From Fen-1058 sp964398185 (GTDB lineage: Bacteria; Chloroflexota; Anaerolineae; Fen-1058), in NCBI GenBank assembly GCA_964398185.1, contig CAYNML010000021.1:1-64000 (forward strand): 64,000 nt of DNA, given 5' to 3'. The notes beneath the pieces are model-generated. The model saw nothing but the letters and a program-made list of their open reading frames with translations, made no database searches and had not been told where the DNA came from. A program made the position numbers and the translations under genes. Every line of letters starts with the position of its first letter. Positions within the stretch are counted from its first letter, which is position 1. Shown in pieces: positions 23,284-32,501 of this stretch.

Positions 23284-23484
23284 TCAACGCAAGGCTTGCA
23301 GCATCTCCTTATTCCGCCGCAGGATGTCATTCACCACTGTCTGAGCATCGGCCTGTTTGTGTTTGGCATAGCTTTCGACAAATTCTGCGATGTCTGCATC
23401 CAGATAGATCGGCAGATTAAGCCGTGTATTCGGGCGATAAAACTTGCCGCGCTCACCTTTTGAGAAGTCGTACTCTTTTTTCAT
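23284..23484 (-). CDS. brnA: BrnA-type antitoxin
   Basis: 66 residues. Basic N-terminal part (KKEYDFSKGERGKFYRP) and a short ribbon-helix-helix-like core (TRLNLPIYLDADIAEFV). The product binds the BrnT toxin and represses the operon in known systems. It starts 5 bases after the toxin stop, with AAGG within the end of brnT as Shine-Dalgarno. Confidence 0.85.
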   Translation of the reverse strand: MKKEYDFSKGERGKFYRPNTRLNLPIYLDADIAEFVESYAKHKQADAQTVVNDILRRNKEMLQALR

Positions 23485-23489
23485 GTCAC

Positions 23490-23783
23490 TTACCTTTTGT
23501 GATATGCTTGCGCTTCGCGCCGGGTCACCTTGCGAGCCGAAATGAGTCGAATGGTCGCGGTGTCTGCCTCGATCTCGTGAAATGTGTGAACGACGACCAG
23601 CAGAATATCGCTTTGATCCATGCCCAGCGTGACCCAACGGTCTTCGCTTTCGCTGTGCGCTTCGTCGTAGATGGAAAGCATATGCGGGTCAAGAAAGATC
23701 TGCGCCGCTCGCTCAAAGCTCACGTGGTGCTTGCGTAAGTTTTCGCGCGCTTTCGCTGGGTCCCACTCAAAATTGTACTCCAC
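23490..23783 (-). CDS. brnT: BrnT-family ribonuclease toxin
   Basis: 97 residues, the usual size. Typical DUF497/BrnT pattern: FEWDPAKARENLRKHHVSFE at the N terminus, then DRWVTLGMD, ILLVVVHTF and ISARKVTRREAQAYHK at the end. BrnT folds like RelE and cleaves RNA; it is neutralised by BrnA, encoded next. The toxin-first order is standard for this pair. It lies between a ModE-like gene and a decayed ModE copy, as if inserted there. Confidence 0.93.
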   Translation of the reverse strand: MEYNFEWDPAKARENLRKHHVSFERAAQIFLDPHMLSIYDEAHSESEDRWVTLGMDQSDILLVVVHTFHEIEADTATIRLISARKVTRREAQAYHKR

Positions 23784-23884
23784 ACTTACTTCTCCGGGTA
23801 GGGATAGAGTCTGTCTTGATTTTACCTGAATATCGTAGGCTGTCCCTGCGGTCAGGGCAAGTGCGTGCGAGCGCCGGTTATGCG

Positions 23885-24220
23885 CTACCCTGCCTGAAAC
23901 GCAGCGGCAAAGCGCTGCTCGATCTCGTCGCTGAGACCCGCATCAAAAGCGCGAAACTTTTTGATCAGGTTGCGGCCCTGCGCGGTCAGCACGGCGCCGC
24001 CGCCGTGTACGCCGCCCACCTGTGCATCGACCAGCTTGAAGCCCAGACCCTCTTCCATCTCGTGCAGTTTCTCCCATGCGCGATGGTAGGTGACGTTCAT
24101 CTTCTCGGCGGCGCGGCTGATGGAGCCGGTCTGGTCGATCATCTCCAGCAGCTTCACGCGCCATTCGCTGAGCACCACTACGCCATTGTGTTCGATCCAG
24201 ACGTTCACGTGCGGTTCCAT
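23885..24220 (-). CDS. ModE N-terminal-type (LysR-like winged helix) molybdenum/tungsten regulator
   Basis: 111 residues from the ATG at 24220 (AAAGG 10 bases upstream). Winged helix: LLEMIDQTGSISRAAEKMNV, then TYHRAWEKLHEMEEGLG, then the GGVHGGGAVLTAQGRNLIKKF wing. This is the DNA-binding half of ModE; the Mo-binding domains (TOBE) are absent, as in many one-domain ModE proteins. It likely binds the palindrome at the tupA promoter. It starts 7 bases after the DMT transporter gene. Confidence 0.87.
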   Translation of the reverse strand: MEPHVNVWIEHNGVVVLSEWRVKLLEMIDQTGSISRAAEKMNVTYHRAWEKLHEMEEGLGFKLVDAQVGGVHGGGAVLTAQGRNLIKKFRAFDAGLSDEIEQRFAAAFQAG

Positions 24221-24227
24221 GATCCGA

Positions 24228-25196
24228 TTACCTTTCTTCCAGTCGCAGTGAGATGACACTCAGCACGATCAACCCCGCCCCGATCAACTGAACGGGCGAC
24301 AACGTTTCGTTGAGGAGCAGATAGGCCAGCATGGTGGTGAGCACCGGCTCAAGCGTGGCGAGCAGGTTGGCTGTCCCCGCGGGCAGATAGCCCAGACTCG
24401 CCGTGTAGAAGCCGAAGCCGCCCAAGGTGGGGCCGGCGGCGAGGATCAGCAGGATCAGCCAGCCACTCCACTGCGTGCCCAGCGAGAGCAGACTGTATTG
24501 CGCCGTATCGCCGATCGGGTTAGTGGCCTGGCCGATGGCTGACGTGATCAGCGTGGCGGGCAGCAGGAAGATCGTCGCCACGCTGAAGGCGCTCAACGTC
24601 GCCGTCCACGAATTGATGTGGCGCCGCGAGACCGCTTTGCCCATGAGACTGTAAAACGCGAAGCCGAAGGCCGCTAGCATCCCGCTGACGATGCCGCCTG
24701 CATTCAACGACCACTGCGCCAGATCGTTGGCCCGGGCGACGAAGAACGCGCCGAGCAGCGCGCCGAGGAAGGCCAGCACACGAATGAGGCTCAGGCGTTC
24801 CTTGAAGAAAAAACGCGCGGCAATGGCGGTGAGGCCGGGCGAGGCATAGACCATGACGGTGGAGACGGCCGCGCCGTTCAGCGCCACGGACAGCGTCCAC
24901 GAGATGTTCATCAAGGTGAGCGAGAAGCCGTACAGCACCAGGAATTTGCGCTGGCGCGGATCGATGCGCAGGGCGCTGCGGCGAAAGATCGCCAGCACGA
25001 TCGTCAATGCGCCGACGACGAAGAGGTCACGCCAGAAGGCCAGCGTCAACGGTTGCAGCGGATAGTTCTTCAGCAGATAGCTGATGAAGATGGCCGTGGT
25101 CGACCAGAAGGCGATGCCGATCAGGCCGAGCGCATAGCCGCGATTGAGATGAGCGCGATCGGCGGCGGCAGGTGGCGATTCGAGTGGAAGTTCCAT
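24228..25196 (-). CDS. EamA/DMT-superfamily transporter
   Basis: 322 residues with ten predicted membrane helices in two EamA repeats (about 22-160 and 170-315). Motifs such as GIAFWSTTAIFISY and ATLEPVLTTMLAYLLLNETL are typical. Members export metabolites, often amino acids; the substrate cannot be read from sequence. It lies between tilS (upstream, 81 bases away) and the ModE-like gene (7 bases downstream). Confidence 0.9.
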   Translation of the reverse strand: MELPLESPPAAADRAHLNRGYALGLIGIAFWSTTAIFISYLLKNYPLQPLTLAFWRDLFVVGALTIVLAIFRRSALRIDPRQRKFLVLYGFSLTLMNISWTLSVALNGAAVSTVMVYASPGLTAIAARFFFKERLSLIRVLAFLGALLGAFFVARANDLAQWSLNAGGIVSGMLAAFGFAFYSLMGKAVSRRHINSWTATLSAFSVATIFLLPATLITSAIGQATNPIGDTAQYSLLSLGTQWSGWLILLILAAGPTLGGFGFYTASLGYLPAGTANLLATLEPVLTTMLAYLLLNETLSPVQLIGAGLIVLSVISLRLEER

Positions 25197-25267
25197 GATG
25201 AGTAATGAGTAACGAATAACGAGTAAGGCTGAAGTTGTGGATGACTGGTTACTTGTTACTCGTTAGG
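25197..25267. repeat. Heptanucleotide tracts (GAGTAAY) in opposite sense
   Basis: GAGTAAT, GAGTAAC, GAATAAC, GAGTAAG just upstream of the DMT start, and the reverse form GTTACTT, GTTACTC at 25249-25266. The pair can fold as a hairpin in the tilS-DMT spacer. Same family as 63762-63791. Confidence 0.85.
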
Positions 25268-25277
25268 GATGACTGTC

Positions 25278-26756
25278 TTAGGTTTTCTTGAAAACCAACT
25301 TGATGAGGTGCTGCGTTTCACCGCGCACCAGAAACGGCTGCCCCACACGGAAGCCCGGCACCCACACGATCTGATCGCCGGACACGAGCAGCGGCAAGAG
25401 ATCGCGGATGGCGCGCGGAACCTTGGCGTTGATCATCCAGTCTTTCAGGCGCACGGGCGACGGCATGCCCTGCGGATGAAAGTGATCGGCGCTGGTGCGC
25501 GGGCGCAGGGTCAGCAAGCCGGACAGCGTGTCCGCATCGAAGCAGGCGGCGAAACGGGACAACGGCACGTGGCTGTGATCGCACACCTCGAAGGTCGCTT
25601 CCAATGACCACGGCGATTCCGGGAGCGGCGTGATGCCGGGAACGGTGATGATCAACGGCGCCGATCGATCGGGCAGCAAGGGCCAATCGGGCAGGGTGAG
25701 TTCGTCGCGCGGCGCGATCGTGAACGTGTCGTAGCTCACTTCGATGAAGAGATTCTGCGGCAGCGTGACCTGATCGCCGGTGGTGGCGCGCTGCAAAATC
25801 TCGATCGCATCTGCGACGTGCACAAAGTCGATGTCGCGCAGCGGCGGGCGCAGTTGATGGATGGCCTGCCGCAGCAGGGCGCGCCGCACCCCGATCGGAT
25901 GTTCGCGCCACAACGGCAGATCGAACGTGACGGCGGTGTCCGTCTCTTCAACGACGGTCAGGCCCCAGGCGTAATTGGTGTGCGCCTGCAAGACCTCGTG
26001 CTCGGCGGCGATGACGTCCGCCGTGCGGCGCAGGATCGATCGGATTTGCGGGTTGTACGTTTCCAGCAGCGGCAGCAGTTCGTGCCGCAGGCGATTGCGG
26101 AAGTAGGTGGTATCGGCGTTGGTGGCATCGGTGCGCGGGTGAAGATCGTATTGTTGGCAATATTCTTCGATCAGCGCGCGGGAGGTTTCCAGTAAAGGAC
26201 GCACAAGGTAGATTTTAGATTTTAGATGGTGGATTTCAGATTGCTGCTTGAGGATTCGGTATTCTTCGAGGCGCATTTTGGGCCGCATGCCGCGCAGGCC
26301 AGACAGGCCGCTGCCGCGCAGAAAGTGCATAAGGACGGATTCGGCTTGATCTTCGGCGTTGTGCGCCACGGCGATGATCTCGCTGTGCTGCGCCAGCGCC
26401 ACTTCGAGCAGGAAGCCGTAACGCACCTGCCGGGCGGCTTCTTCCAGCGAGAGTTTGTAAGCGCGCGCATAACCGCGAACGTCGCGTGATTCGATCGTGT
26501 GGGGTAAGCCCCAGCGCTCCGCGACATCGCGCACGAAGTCGGCATCGGCCTGCGCTTCTGCGCCGCGCAGTTGATGATCGAGATGGGCGACGTGCAGGCG
26601 CAGCTCGAGTTCCGGGGCGAGGATGTTAAGTGCGTGCAGTAGACACAACGAATCGGCTCCGCCCGACACGCCGACGACGACGGGCGCGTTGGGCGCGCCG
26701 CGCGGCAGCAGCTCGTGTTTGTGGATGAAACGGCGGAGACTCGTCAGGAAATCCAT
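25278..26756 (-). CDS. tilS: tRNA(Ile)-lysidine synthetase
   Basis: 492 residues from the ATG at 26756. PP-loop VVVGVSGGADSLCLLHALN (about 27-45), conserved HNAEDQAES and LRGSGLSGLRGM, then VRPLLETSRA, and the C-terminal TilS domain. It modifies C34 of the AUA-reading tRNA with lysine and is essential. Between GLRGM and VRPLL there is an unusual insertion (about residues 165-183, ending SEIHHLKSKIYL) that is encoded by a heptad repeat (26209-26245). A TATAAT ends 10 bases before the ATG. Confidence 0.95.
   Translation of the reverse strand: MDFLTSLRRFIHKHELLPRGAPNAPVVVGVSGGADSLCLLHALNILAPELELRLHVAHLDHQLRGAEAQADADFVRDVAERWGLPHTIESRDVRGYARAYKLSLEEAARQVRYGFLLEVALAQHSEIIAVAHNAEDQAESVLMHFLRGSGLSGLRGMRPKMRLEEYRILKQQSEIHHLKSKIYLVRPLLETSRALIEEYCQQYDLHPRTDATNADTTYFRNRLRHELLPLLETYNPQIRSILRRTADVIAAEHEVLQAHTNYAWGLTVVEETDTAVTFDLPLWREHPIGVRRALLRQAIHQLRPPLRDIDFVHVADAIEILQRATTGDQVTLPQNLFIEVSYDTFTIAPRDELTLPDWPLLPDRSAPLIITVPGITPLPESPWSLEATFEVCDHSHVPLSRFAACFDADTLSGLLTLRPRTSADHFHPQGMPSPVRLKDWMINAKVPRAIRDLLPLLVSGDQIVWVPGFRVGQPFLVRGETQHLIKLVFKKT
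26209..26245. repeat. Heptanucleotide repeat inside tilS
   Basis: AATCTAA-type units (minus strand AATCTGA, AATCCAC, CATCTAA, AATCTAA, AATCTAC), translated in frame within the TilS insertion. Confidence 0.85.
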
Positions 26757-26766
26757 CTTGAAATGG

Positions 26767-26795
26767 ATTATAATGACAATGAGACCGCACTGCAA
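26767..26795 (-). promoter_or_regulatory. tilS promoter, nearly leaderless
   Basis: Minus strand: TTGCAG (26790-26795), 17-base spacer, TATAAT (26767-26772). Only 10 bases separate the -10 from the ATG at 26756, so the transcript starts very close to the start codon. Confidence 0.6.
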
Positions 26796-26848
26796 CTGTC
26801 AGCACAAGAGTAGAACACTTCAACCAGCATATCGTCGGAGAGAGTTCT

Positions 26849-27910
<1,062 letters not shown>

Positions 27911-27930
27911 CCGAGAGACGAAGAGAATGA

Positions 27931-27977
27931 GAGAAAGAGGGAAGGAGAGACTTGTGATCTCTCCATCCCTCTTTCTC
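27931..27977. terminator. Bidirectional hairpin between convergent genes
   Basis: GAGAAAGAGGGA-GGAGAGA (27931-27950) pairs with TCTCTCC-TCCCTCTTTCTC (27958-27977) with one mismatch and a 7-base loop. The purine-rich flank has a weak period of 7. It probably stops both transcripts. Confidence 0.75.
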
Positions 27978-27990
27978 GTTATCCCTCAAT

Positions 27991-28908
27991 CTACTTTGAC
28001 TTCACCGACTGCTGCGCCGCCCGCAAAGTGTTCTTCATCAACATCGCGATGGTCATGGGGCCGACGCCGCCGGGCACGGGCGTAATGGCCGAAGCCACTT
28101 CCTGCACCGCGTCGAAATCGCAGTCGCCCACCAATTTGCTCTTGGGCTTGCCGGTCTTCTCGCTAATAGCGGGCGAGCCGTCGGGGTTCAGCACCGGAAG
28201 GCTGTTGACGCCCACATCGATCACCACCGCGCCGGGCTTGACCCACTCCGCTTTAACGAACTTCGCTTTCCCGATCGCCGCCACCAGAATATCGGCCTGC
28301 TTCACCACCGACGCAATATCCTTGGTGCGCGAGTGGCAGACCGTCACCGTGGCATTGCGGCCTAGCAGCAACAGCGACACCGGCAGCCCCACAATGTTGC
28401 TGCGTCCCAAGACCACGGCATTCGCGCCCTCGATCTTGGCGCCGATCCGATCGAGCAGTTCGATCACCCCGGCGGGCGTGCACGGCTCGAACGACGGCGC
28501 GCGGTTCTTCATGCCCAGCTTGCCGATGTTGACGGGGTGGAACCCATCGACGTCTTTGGTGATGGGCACGGCGTTGAGCACGGCTTCTTCATTGATATGG
28601 CTCGGCAGGGGCAGCTGCACCAGAATGCCATGCACCCTGGGATCTTCGCCAAGCCGCTGCACCAAAGCGAGCACGTCGGCTTCAGGCGTATCGGCGGGCA
28701 GCTCGTTCGGAAACGATTCGAGGCCGTCTTCGGCGCAGGCCTGGCGCTTGGCCTTCACGTACGAATGCGAGGCCGGATTATCGCCAACCAGCACGGTGGC
28801 GAGGCCGGGCGTGATGCCGGTCCTGGCCTTCAGTTCGGCGGCGGCGGCGCGCACCTCTTCGTGAATCGCGGCGGCCACGGCTTTTCCATCGATGAGTTGG
28901 GCGGTCAT
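27991..28908 (-). CDS. folD: Methylenetetrahydrofolate dehydrogenase/cyclohydrolase
   Basis: 305 residues. Signatures: YVKAKRQACAEDGLES (about 51-66; Lys is catalytic), VQLPLPSHINEEAVLNAVP, KDVDGFHPVNIGKL and the C-terminal TPVPGGVGPMTIAMLMKNT. The bifunctional enzyme interconverts methylene-, methenyl- and formyl-tetrahydrofolate using NADP. The final residues are a short Lys-rich tail. A hairpin separates it from the convergent amidohydrolase gene. Confidence 0.97.
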   Translation of the reverse strand: MTAQLIDGKAVAAAIHEEVRAAAAELKARTGITPGLATVLVGDNPASHSYVKAKRQACAEDGLESFPNELPADTPEADVLALVQRLGEDPRVHGILVQLPLPSHINEEAVLNAVPITKDVDGFHPVNIGKLGMKNRAPSFEPCTPAGVIELLDRIGAKIEGANAVVLGRSNIVGLPVSLLLLGRNATVTVCHSRTKDIASVVKQADILVAAIGKAKFVKAEWVKPGAVVIDVGVNSLPVLNPDGSPAISEKTGKPKSKLVGDCDFDAVQEVASAITPVPGGVGPMTIAMLMKNTLRAAQQSVKSK

Positions 28909-29048
28909 AGCAAGCTCCTGTTGGGGATTTGGAGATGGGTGCGTTTTCAGTTTACCATGACTTCGATCGCGGGGGAGTGGCGAATGTCATCGCGGCTGGG
29001 GATAAACGTCAACCCGATCGGTTCCCGCCGCTCAACGGCCCCGTTCGG

Positions 29049-29077
29049 TGGACAAATGAATGGGCATCGTCTATAAT
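29049..29077 (+). promoter_or_regulatory. Promoter of zinc-ribbon gene
   Basis: TGGACA (29049-29054), 17-base spacer, TATAAT (29072-29077), then CCCGCG. The start codon is at 29118 with AGAGG upstream. Confidence 0.7.
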
Positions 29078-29117
29078 CCCGCGCGATCATCACTTTCACT
29101 CTGGACCAGAGGTTTAC

Positions 29118-29747
29118 ATGGCGCTGATCAAATTCACCCGCAACTACAACGACCTCAGCACCGAGCAGGGCTTTCAGTTTGAGTTTTTCTGCGATCGCTG
29201 CGGCAGCGGCTATCAGAGTTCGTTTCACGGCTCGTCGACCAATGCGCTGAGCGGCGCGCTGGACGTAGCCAGCGGCCTGTTTGGCGGCCTGTTCGGCAGT
29301 GCGGCCGACGCCGGGCGGCGGGTGCATTCGGCCGCGTGGGAAAAGCAGCACGACGTCGAATTTCAAAAGGCGATTGAGGAAGTCAAGACTTTTTTCAGGC
29401 AATGTAAGCGCTGCGCGAAGTGGGTGGATGACACATGCTGGAATCCGCAGCGCGGGCTGTGCCTGGAATGTGCACCCGATTTAGAGGCCGAATACTCGGC
29501 AGCTCAGACGGAAGCCGCAGTGCAGCAAGCGCGGCAGGTGGCGCAAGAAGCAACCTATGTGACCAAAGAGAAGTTTGAGAAGACGGTTGTTGGCGCGTGC
29601 CCGAATTGCGGCGCCAGCATCGCGCCCGGCGCGAAGTTCTGCGGGGAGTGCGGGCAGCCCATCAAGAAAGAGAAGTTCTGCACGGAGTGTGGCACGAAGA
29701 TCGAGGGTAGCCCCAAGTTCTGCCCGGAGTGCGGGGCCAAGATGTGA
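29118..29747 (+). CDS. Zinc-ribbon protein, triple-ribbon C terminus
   Basis: 209 residues from the ATG at 29118. CxxC pairs are: FFCDRCGSGY (about 26), QCKRCAKW and CLECAPD in the middle, and three C-terminal ribbons CPNCGAS...CGECGQP, CTECGTK, CPECGAKM in tandem. A Gly/Ala-rich hydrophobic segment (about 47-65) could touch a membrane. This 'double zinc ribbon' build occurs in proteins of unknown role. Located alone between folD and the glycan cluster, with its own promoter. Confidence 0.8.
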   Translation: MALIKFTRNYNDLSTEQGFQFEFFCDRCGSGYQSSFHGSSTNALSGALDVASGLFGGLFGSAADAGRRVHSAAWEKQHDVEFQKAIEEVKTFFRQCKRCAKWVDDTCWNPQRGLCLECAPDLEAEYSAAQTEAAVQQARQVAQEATYVTKEKFEKTVVGACPNCGASIAPGAKFCGECGQPIKKEKFCTECGTKIEGSPKFCPECGAKM

Positions 29748-29898
29748 TCCGCCGTAAGGGTAACAGTAACGGGTCGTGGTAAGATCAGGCAGGCGACCGG
29801 CAGTTGGGTCGCCCGCTTGCTATCCGGGAAAGATTGACGTGATCAGAGTATTTAATGCGTCCATCTCGCAGGGACAGTGCGGCTGATTGGGTAGAGGT

Positions 29899-31527
29899 AT
29901 GATGATTCAGAAGAACAGATTGATGGCGCTAACGGGTTCGTTGGCTGTGGCTGCGCTGCTGCTGTTATTAATGCTGCCGGTCACGGTGCGCGCCATCGAC
30001 AGCGAGTCGCTGTCAGCGCCCGCCGATTCTTCAGGCAGTGTGCCAGCGGGGCCGGTTTACACGATCGGGCACGGCAACACCACCTCCATCACGTTGAGTT
30101 GCCGCGAAGGCCTGGCTGGCTGGGAGCCGTACCTGTCTGAGCAGATCGATATTCAGCAACTGGGCGGCGGGCTGTATCTCGATTTTGGGGCGCATGTTCC
30201 ACGGACCCAGCCGGATGCCATGGAGTTTGTGCAAGTGATCCGCATCCGCCAGAATAAAACAATTACGGGGGCGTACTTGCCGGGTTATACGACCAGCCCG
30301 TCATTGACAGACACTCCGGGCGGGCTGGGGCCGATTATTGCCAGTGCTCCCGGCGCGTTGTGGCTGGTCGGTAACGAACCAGATCGCGGGCCAGACGACC
30401 CCGGCGGACCAGCCCAAGATGACACCTTTCCTGAGGTGTACGCCCAGGTGTATCACGATGTCTATCAGTTTATCAAGGAACGTGATCCCAGCGCGCAAGT
30501 GGCCGTGGCCGGGCTGGTCGAGGTGACCCCGGGCCGGATGCAGTATCTGGATATTGTCTGGGACACTTATGCGGCGTTGTATGGCGAAACCATGCCAGTG
30601 GATGTGTGGAACATGCACATCTATATTTTGCCGGAAGTGCGCGGGATAGCCGGTGTGGCACTGGGTACAGATCCTGCCCTAGCGTATACGCATTCTTGGG
30701 AACACACTCTTGGCGAACCGAATGCCTACACGTATGGCGATCACGACAACCTGACCGTATTTGACTCGCAGGTGCGGCGGATGCGGCAATGGATGAAGGA
30801 TCGCGGTCAACAAGACAAACCGCTGCTGCTCAGCGAGTTCGGCCTGTTGTATGGCGAAGGCGTCACCGATGAATTCGGCGTGAATTTCACTGTACCGCGT
30901 GCGGCATCATTCCTGACCAAAACCTTTAAGTATCTGGCCACGACCAGTGATGCCAGCCTGGGGATGCCGGCGGATAACAATCGGCTAGTACAGCAATGGA
31001 TCTGGTTTAGCGCTAACTTTCCGTTGGGATATATCAGCAACCTGGTCACGGACTTTGTCACGACCACGATGCCGTTGACCTTTACCCCGGTCGGCCAGAT
31101 GTTCACTGCCAACGTCGCGTCACGGCTGCCGACTATCAATTTACTGCCGCGGGCGACGAGCGGATCTGCGCCGCTAGCCACGCTGGATAATCCCAGCGTG
31201 ACAGCCACGTTGTCTGTTCAACTCGTCAACAACGGCAATCGACTGGTGTCCATGCCCTTGACGGTCACCTTCTACACTGATGCGGCCCTGACGCAGGTGA
31301 TCGACTCCGCCGTCATCACGACCGGGGTGCCTGGGTGTGCGCGGCGTCGCGTCACGGCTAGTGTCGCGTGGCCTAATCTGGAAGTCGGGTTACATCCGTA
31401 TTGGGTAAGAGTTGACTCCTCAAGTGTCGTAACTGAGACGAATGAGGCTGATAACGTCACGGCGGGCCAAGCCTTTGTCGGCACCCGGCAGATGTATCTG
31501 CCGCTGGTCGCTAGAAATTTCCCGTAA
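29899..31527 (+). CDS. Secreted glycoside-hydrolase-like protein with CARDB domain
   Basis: 542 residues with signal peptide (1-30, cleavage near VRA). The middle has the features of a retaining (beta/alpha)8 glycosidase: LVGNEPDRG with a possible acid/base Glu, WNMHIYIL, and LLLSEFGLLYGEG with a possible nucleophile Glu. A CARDB-like beta domain follows (about 430-530), then the C-terminal end MYLPLVARNFP, a motif shared with other secreted proteins here. The family is not certain. The gene opens the glycan cluster, and the next gene starts at its stop codon. Confidence 0.75.
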   Translation: MMIQKNRLMALTGSLAVAALLLLLMLPVTVRAIDSESLSAPADSSGSVPAGPVYTIGHGNTTSITLSCREGLAGWEPYLSEQIDIQQLGGGLYLDFGAHVPRTQPDAMEFVQVIRIRQNKTITGAYLPGYTTSPSLTDTPGGLGPIIASAPGALWLVGNEPDRGPDDPGGPAQDDTFPEVYAQVYHDVYQFIKERDPSAQVAVAGLVEVTPGRMQYLDIVWDTYAALYGETMPVDVWNMHIYILPEVRGIAGVALGTDPALAYTHSWEHTLGEPNAYTYGDHDNLTVFDSQVRRMRQWMKDRGQQDKPLLLSEFGLLYGEGVTDEFGVNFTVPRAASFLTKTFKYLATTSDASLGMPADNNRLVQQWIWFSANFPLGYISNLVTDFVTTTMPLTFTPVGQMFTANVASRLPTINLLPRATSGSAPLATLDNPSVTATLSVQLVNNGNRLVSMPLTVTFYTDAALTQVIDSAVITTGVPGCARRRVTASVAWPNLEVGLHPYWVRVDSSSVVTETNEADNVTAGQAFVGTRQMYLPLVARNFP

Positions 31528-31541
31528 TGCATGAGCGCTGC

Positions 31542-32501
31542 ATGAAAGTCATTGTCCAAATTCCCGCCTACAACGAAGAAGCCACCATCGCGCAGGTTAT
31601 CCGGGATGTGCCGCGCACGCTGCCGGGCATTGATGTCGTTGAGGTGCTGGTGATCGACGACGGTTCACGTGACGGCACGGTGGCAGAAGCGCATGCGGCG
31701 GGCGCCGATCACATCCTGTCGCTGGGCTACAATCGCGGCCTGGCGTTCGCCTTCCAGGCCGGACTGGATGCGTGCCTGCGGCAGGGCGCAGATATCATCG
31801 TCAATACTGATGGCGATCATCAATACCCGGGTGAATTTATCGGGAAGCTGATCAGCCCTATACTTAATCACGAGGCGGACCTGGTTATCGGGGATCGACA
31901 AGTGGAACAGGTTAAGCATTTCTCGCCGCAAAAGCGCCTGCTGGAACGCTTTGGCAGCTGGATCGTGCGAATGGCCAGCGGCACGGCAGTGCCTGACGCA
32001 CCGAGCGGCTTCCGCGCCTACAGCCGTGAAGCGGCCTTGCGGCTCTTTGTTACCTCTGATTTTTCGTACACGCTCGACAATCTCATACAGGCCGGCAAGC
32101 GCGGCTTGCGTGTGGCACACTTGCCTGTCGCCACCAATCCTACGCGTCCATCCAAACTTCATCGGGGCAGCTGGCATTTTGTGAAACGTCAGGGTGCAAC
32201 CATCGTGCGCGCGTATGCTACGTATGAGCCGTTGAAGACATTCCTTTACCTGGCGCTGCCCTTTCTCTGTGTTGCCGCCTTGTTGTTTGCCCGCCTGGTG
32301 CTCATTTTTATCCAGAATGATTTTGCCTTACCCGGTAACGTGCAGTCGTTGATTGTGGCCGTCATGGCATTGATCGTGGGCTTTCTGGTCATGATCTTCG
32401 GGTTATTGGCGGATCGTATCGGCGACAGCCGGCGGCTGATGGAAGAGATTCTGTATCGGCTGCGCGTTCAAGAAGGCCAGAACCAAGATGACCGCCATTA
32501 G
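31542..32501 (+). CDS. Glycosyltransferase family 2, dolichol-phosphate-mannose-synthase type
   Basis: 319 residues from ATG 31542 (an in-frame ATG at 31527 overlaps the preceding stop). GT2 fold: VIVQIPAYNEEATIAQVIRD, VIDDGSRDGT, NTDGDHQYPG (DxD) and SGFRAYSREAAL. Two C-terminal hydrophobic helices anchor it. It would load a sugar from a nucleotide donor onto a polyprenyl phosphate. The next gene, a polytopic GT-C-like protein overlapping by 14 bases, is a plausible user of the lipid-linked sugar. Confidence 0.9.
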   Translation: MKVIVQIPAYNEEATIAQVIRDVPRTLPGIDVVEVLVIDDGSRDGTVAEAHAAGADHILSLGYNRGLAFAFQAGLDACLRQGADIIVNTDGDHQYPGEFIGKLISPILNHEADLVIGDRQVEQVKHFSPQKRLLERFGSWIVRMASGTAVPDAPSGFRAYSREAALRLFVTSDFSYTLDNLIQAGKRGLRVAHLPVATNPTRPSKLHRGSWHFVKRQGATIVRAYATYEPLKTFLYLALPFLCVAALLFARLVLIFIQNDFALPGNVQSLIVAVMALIVGFLVMIFGLLADRIGDSRRLMEEILYRLRVQEGQNQDDRH

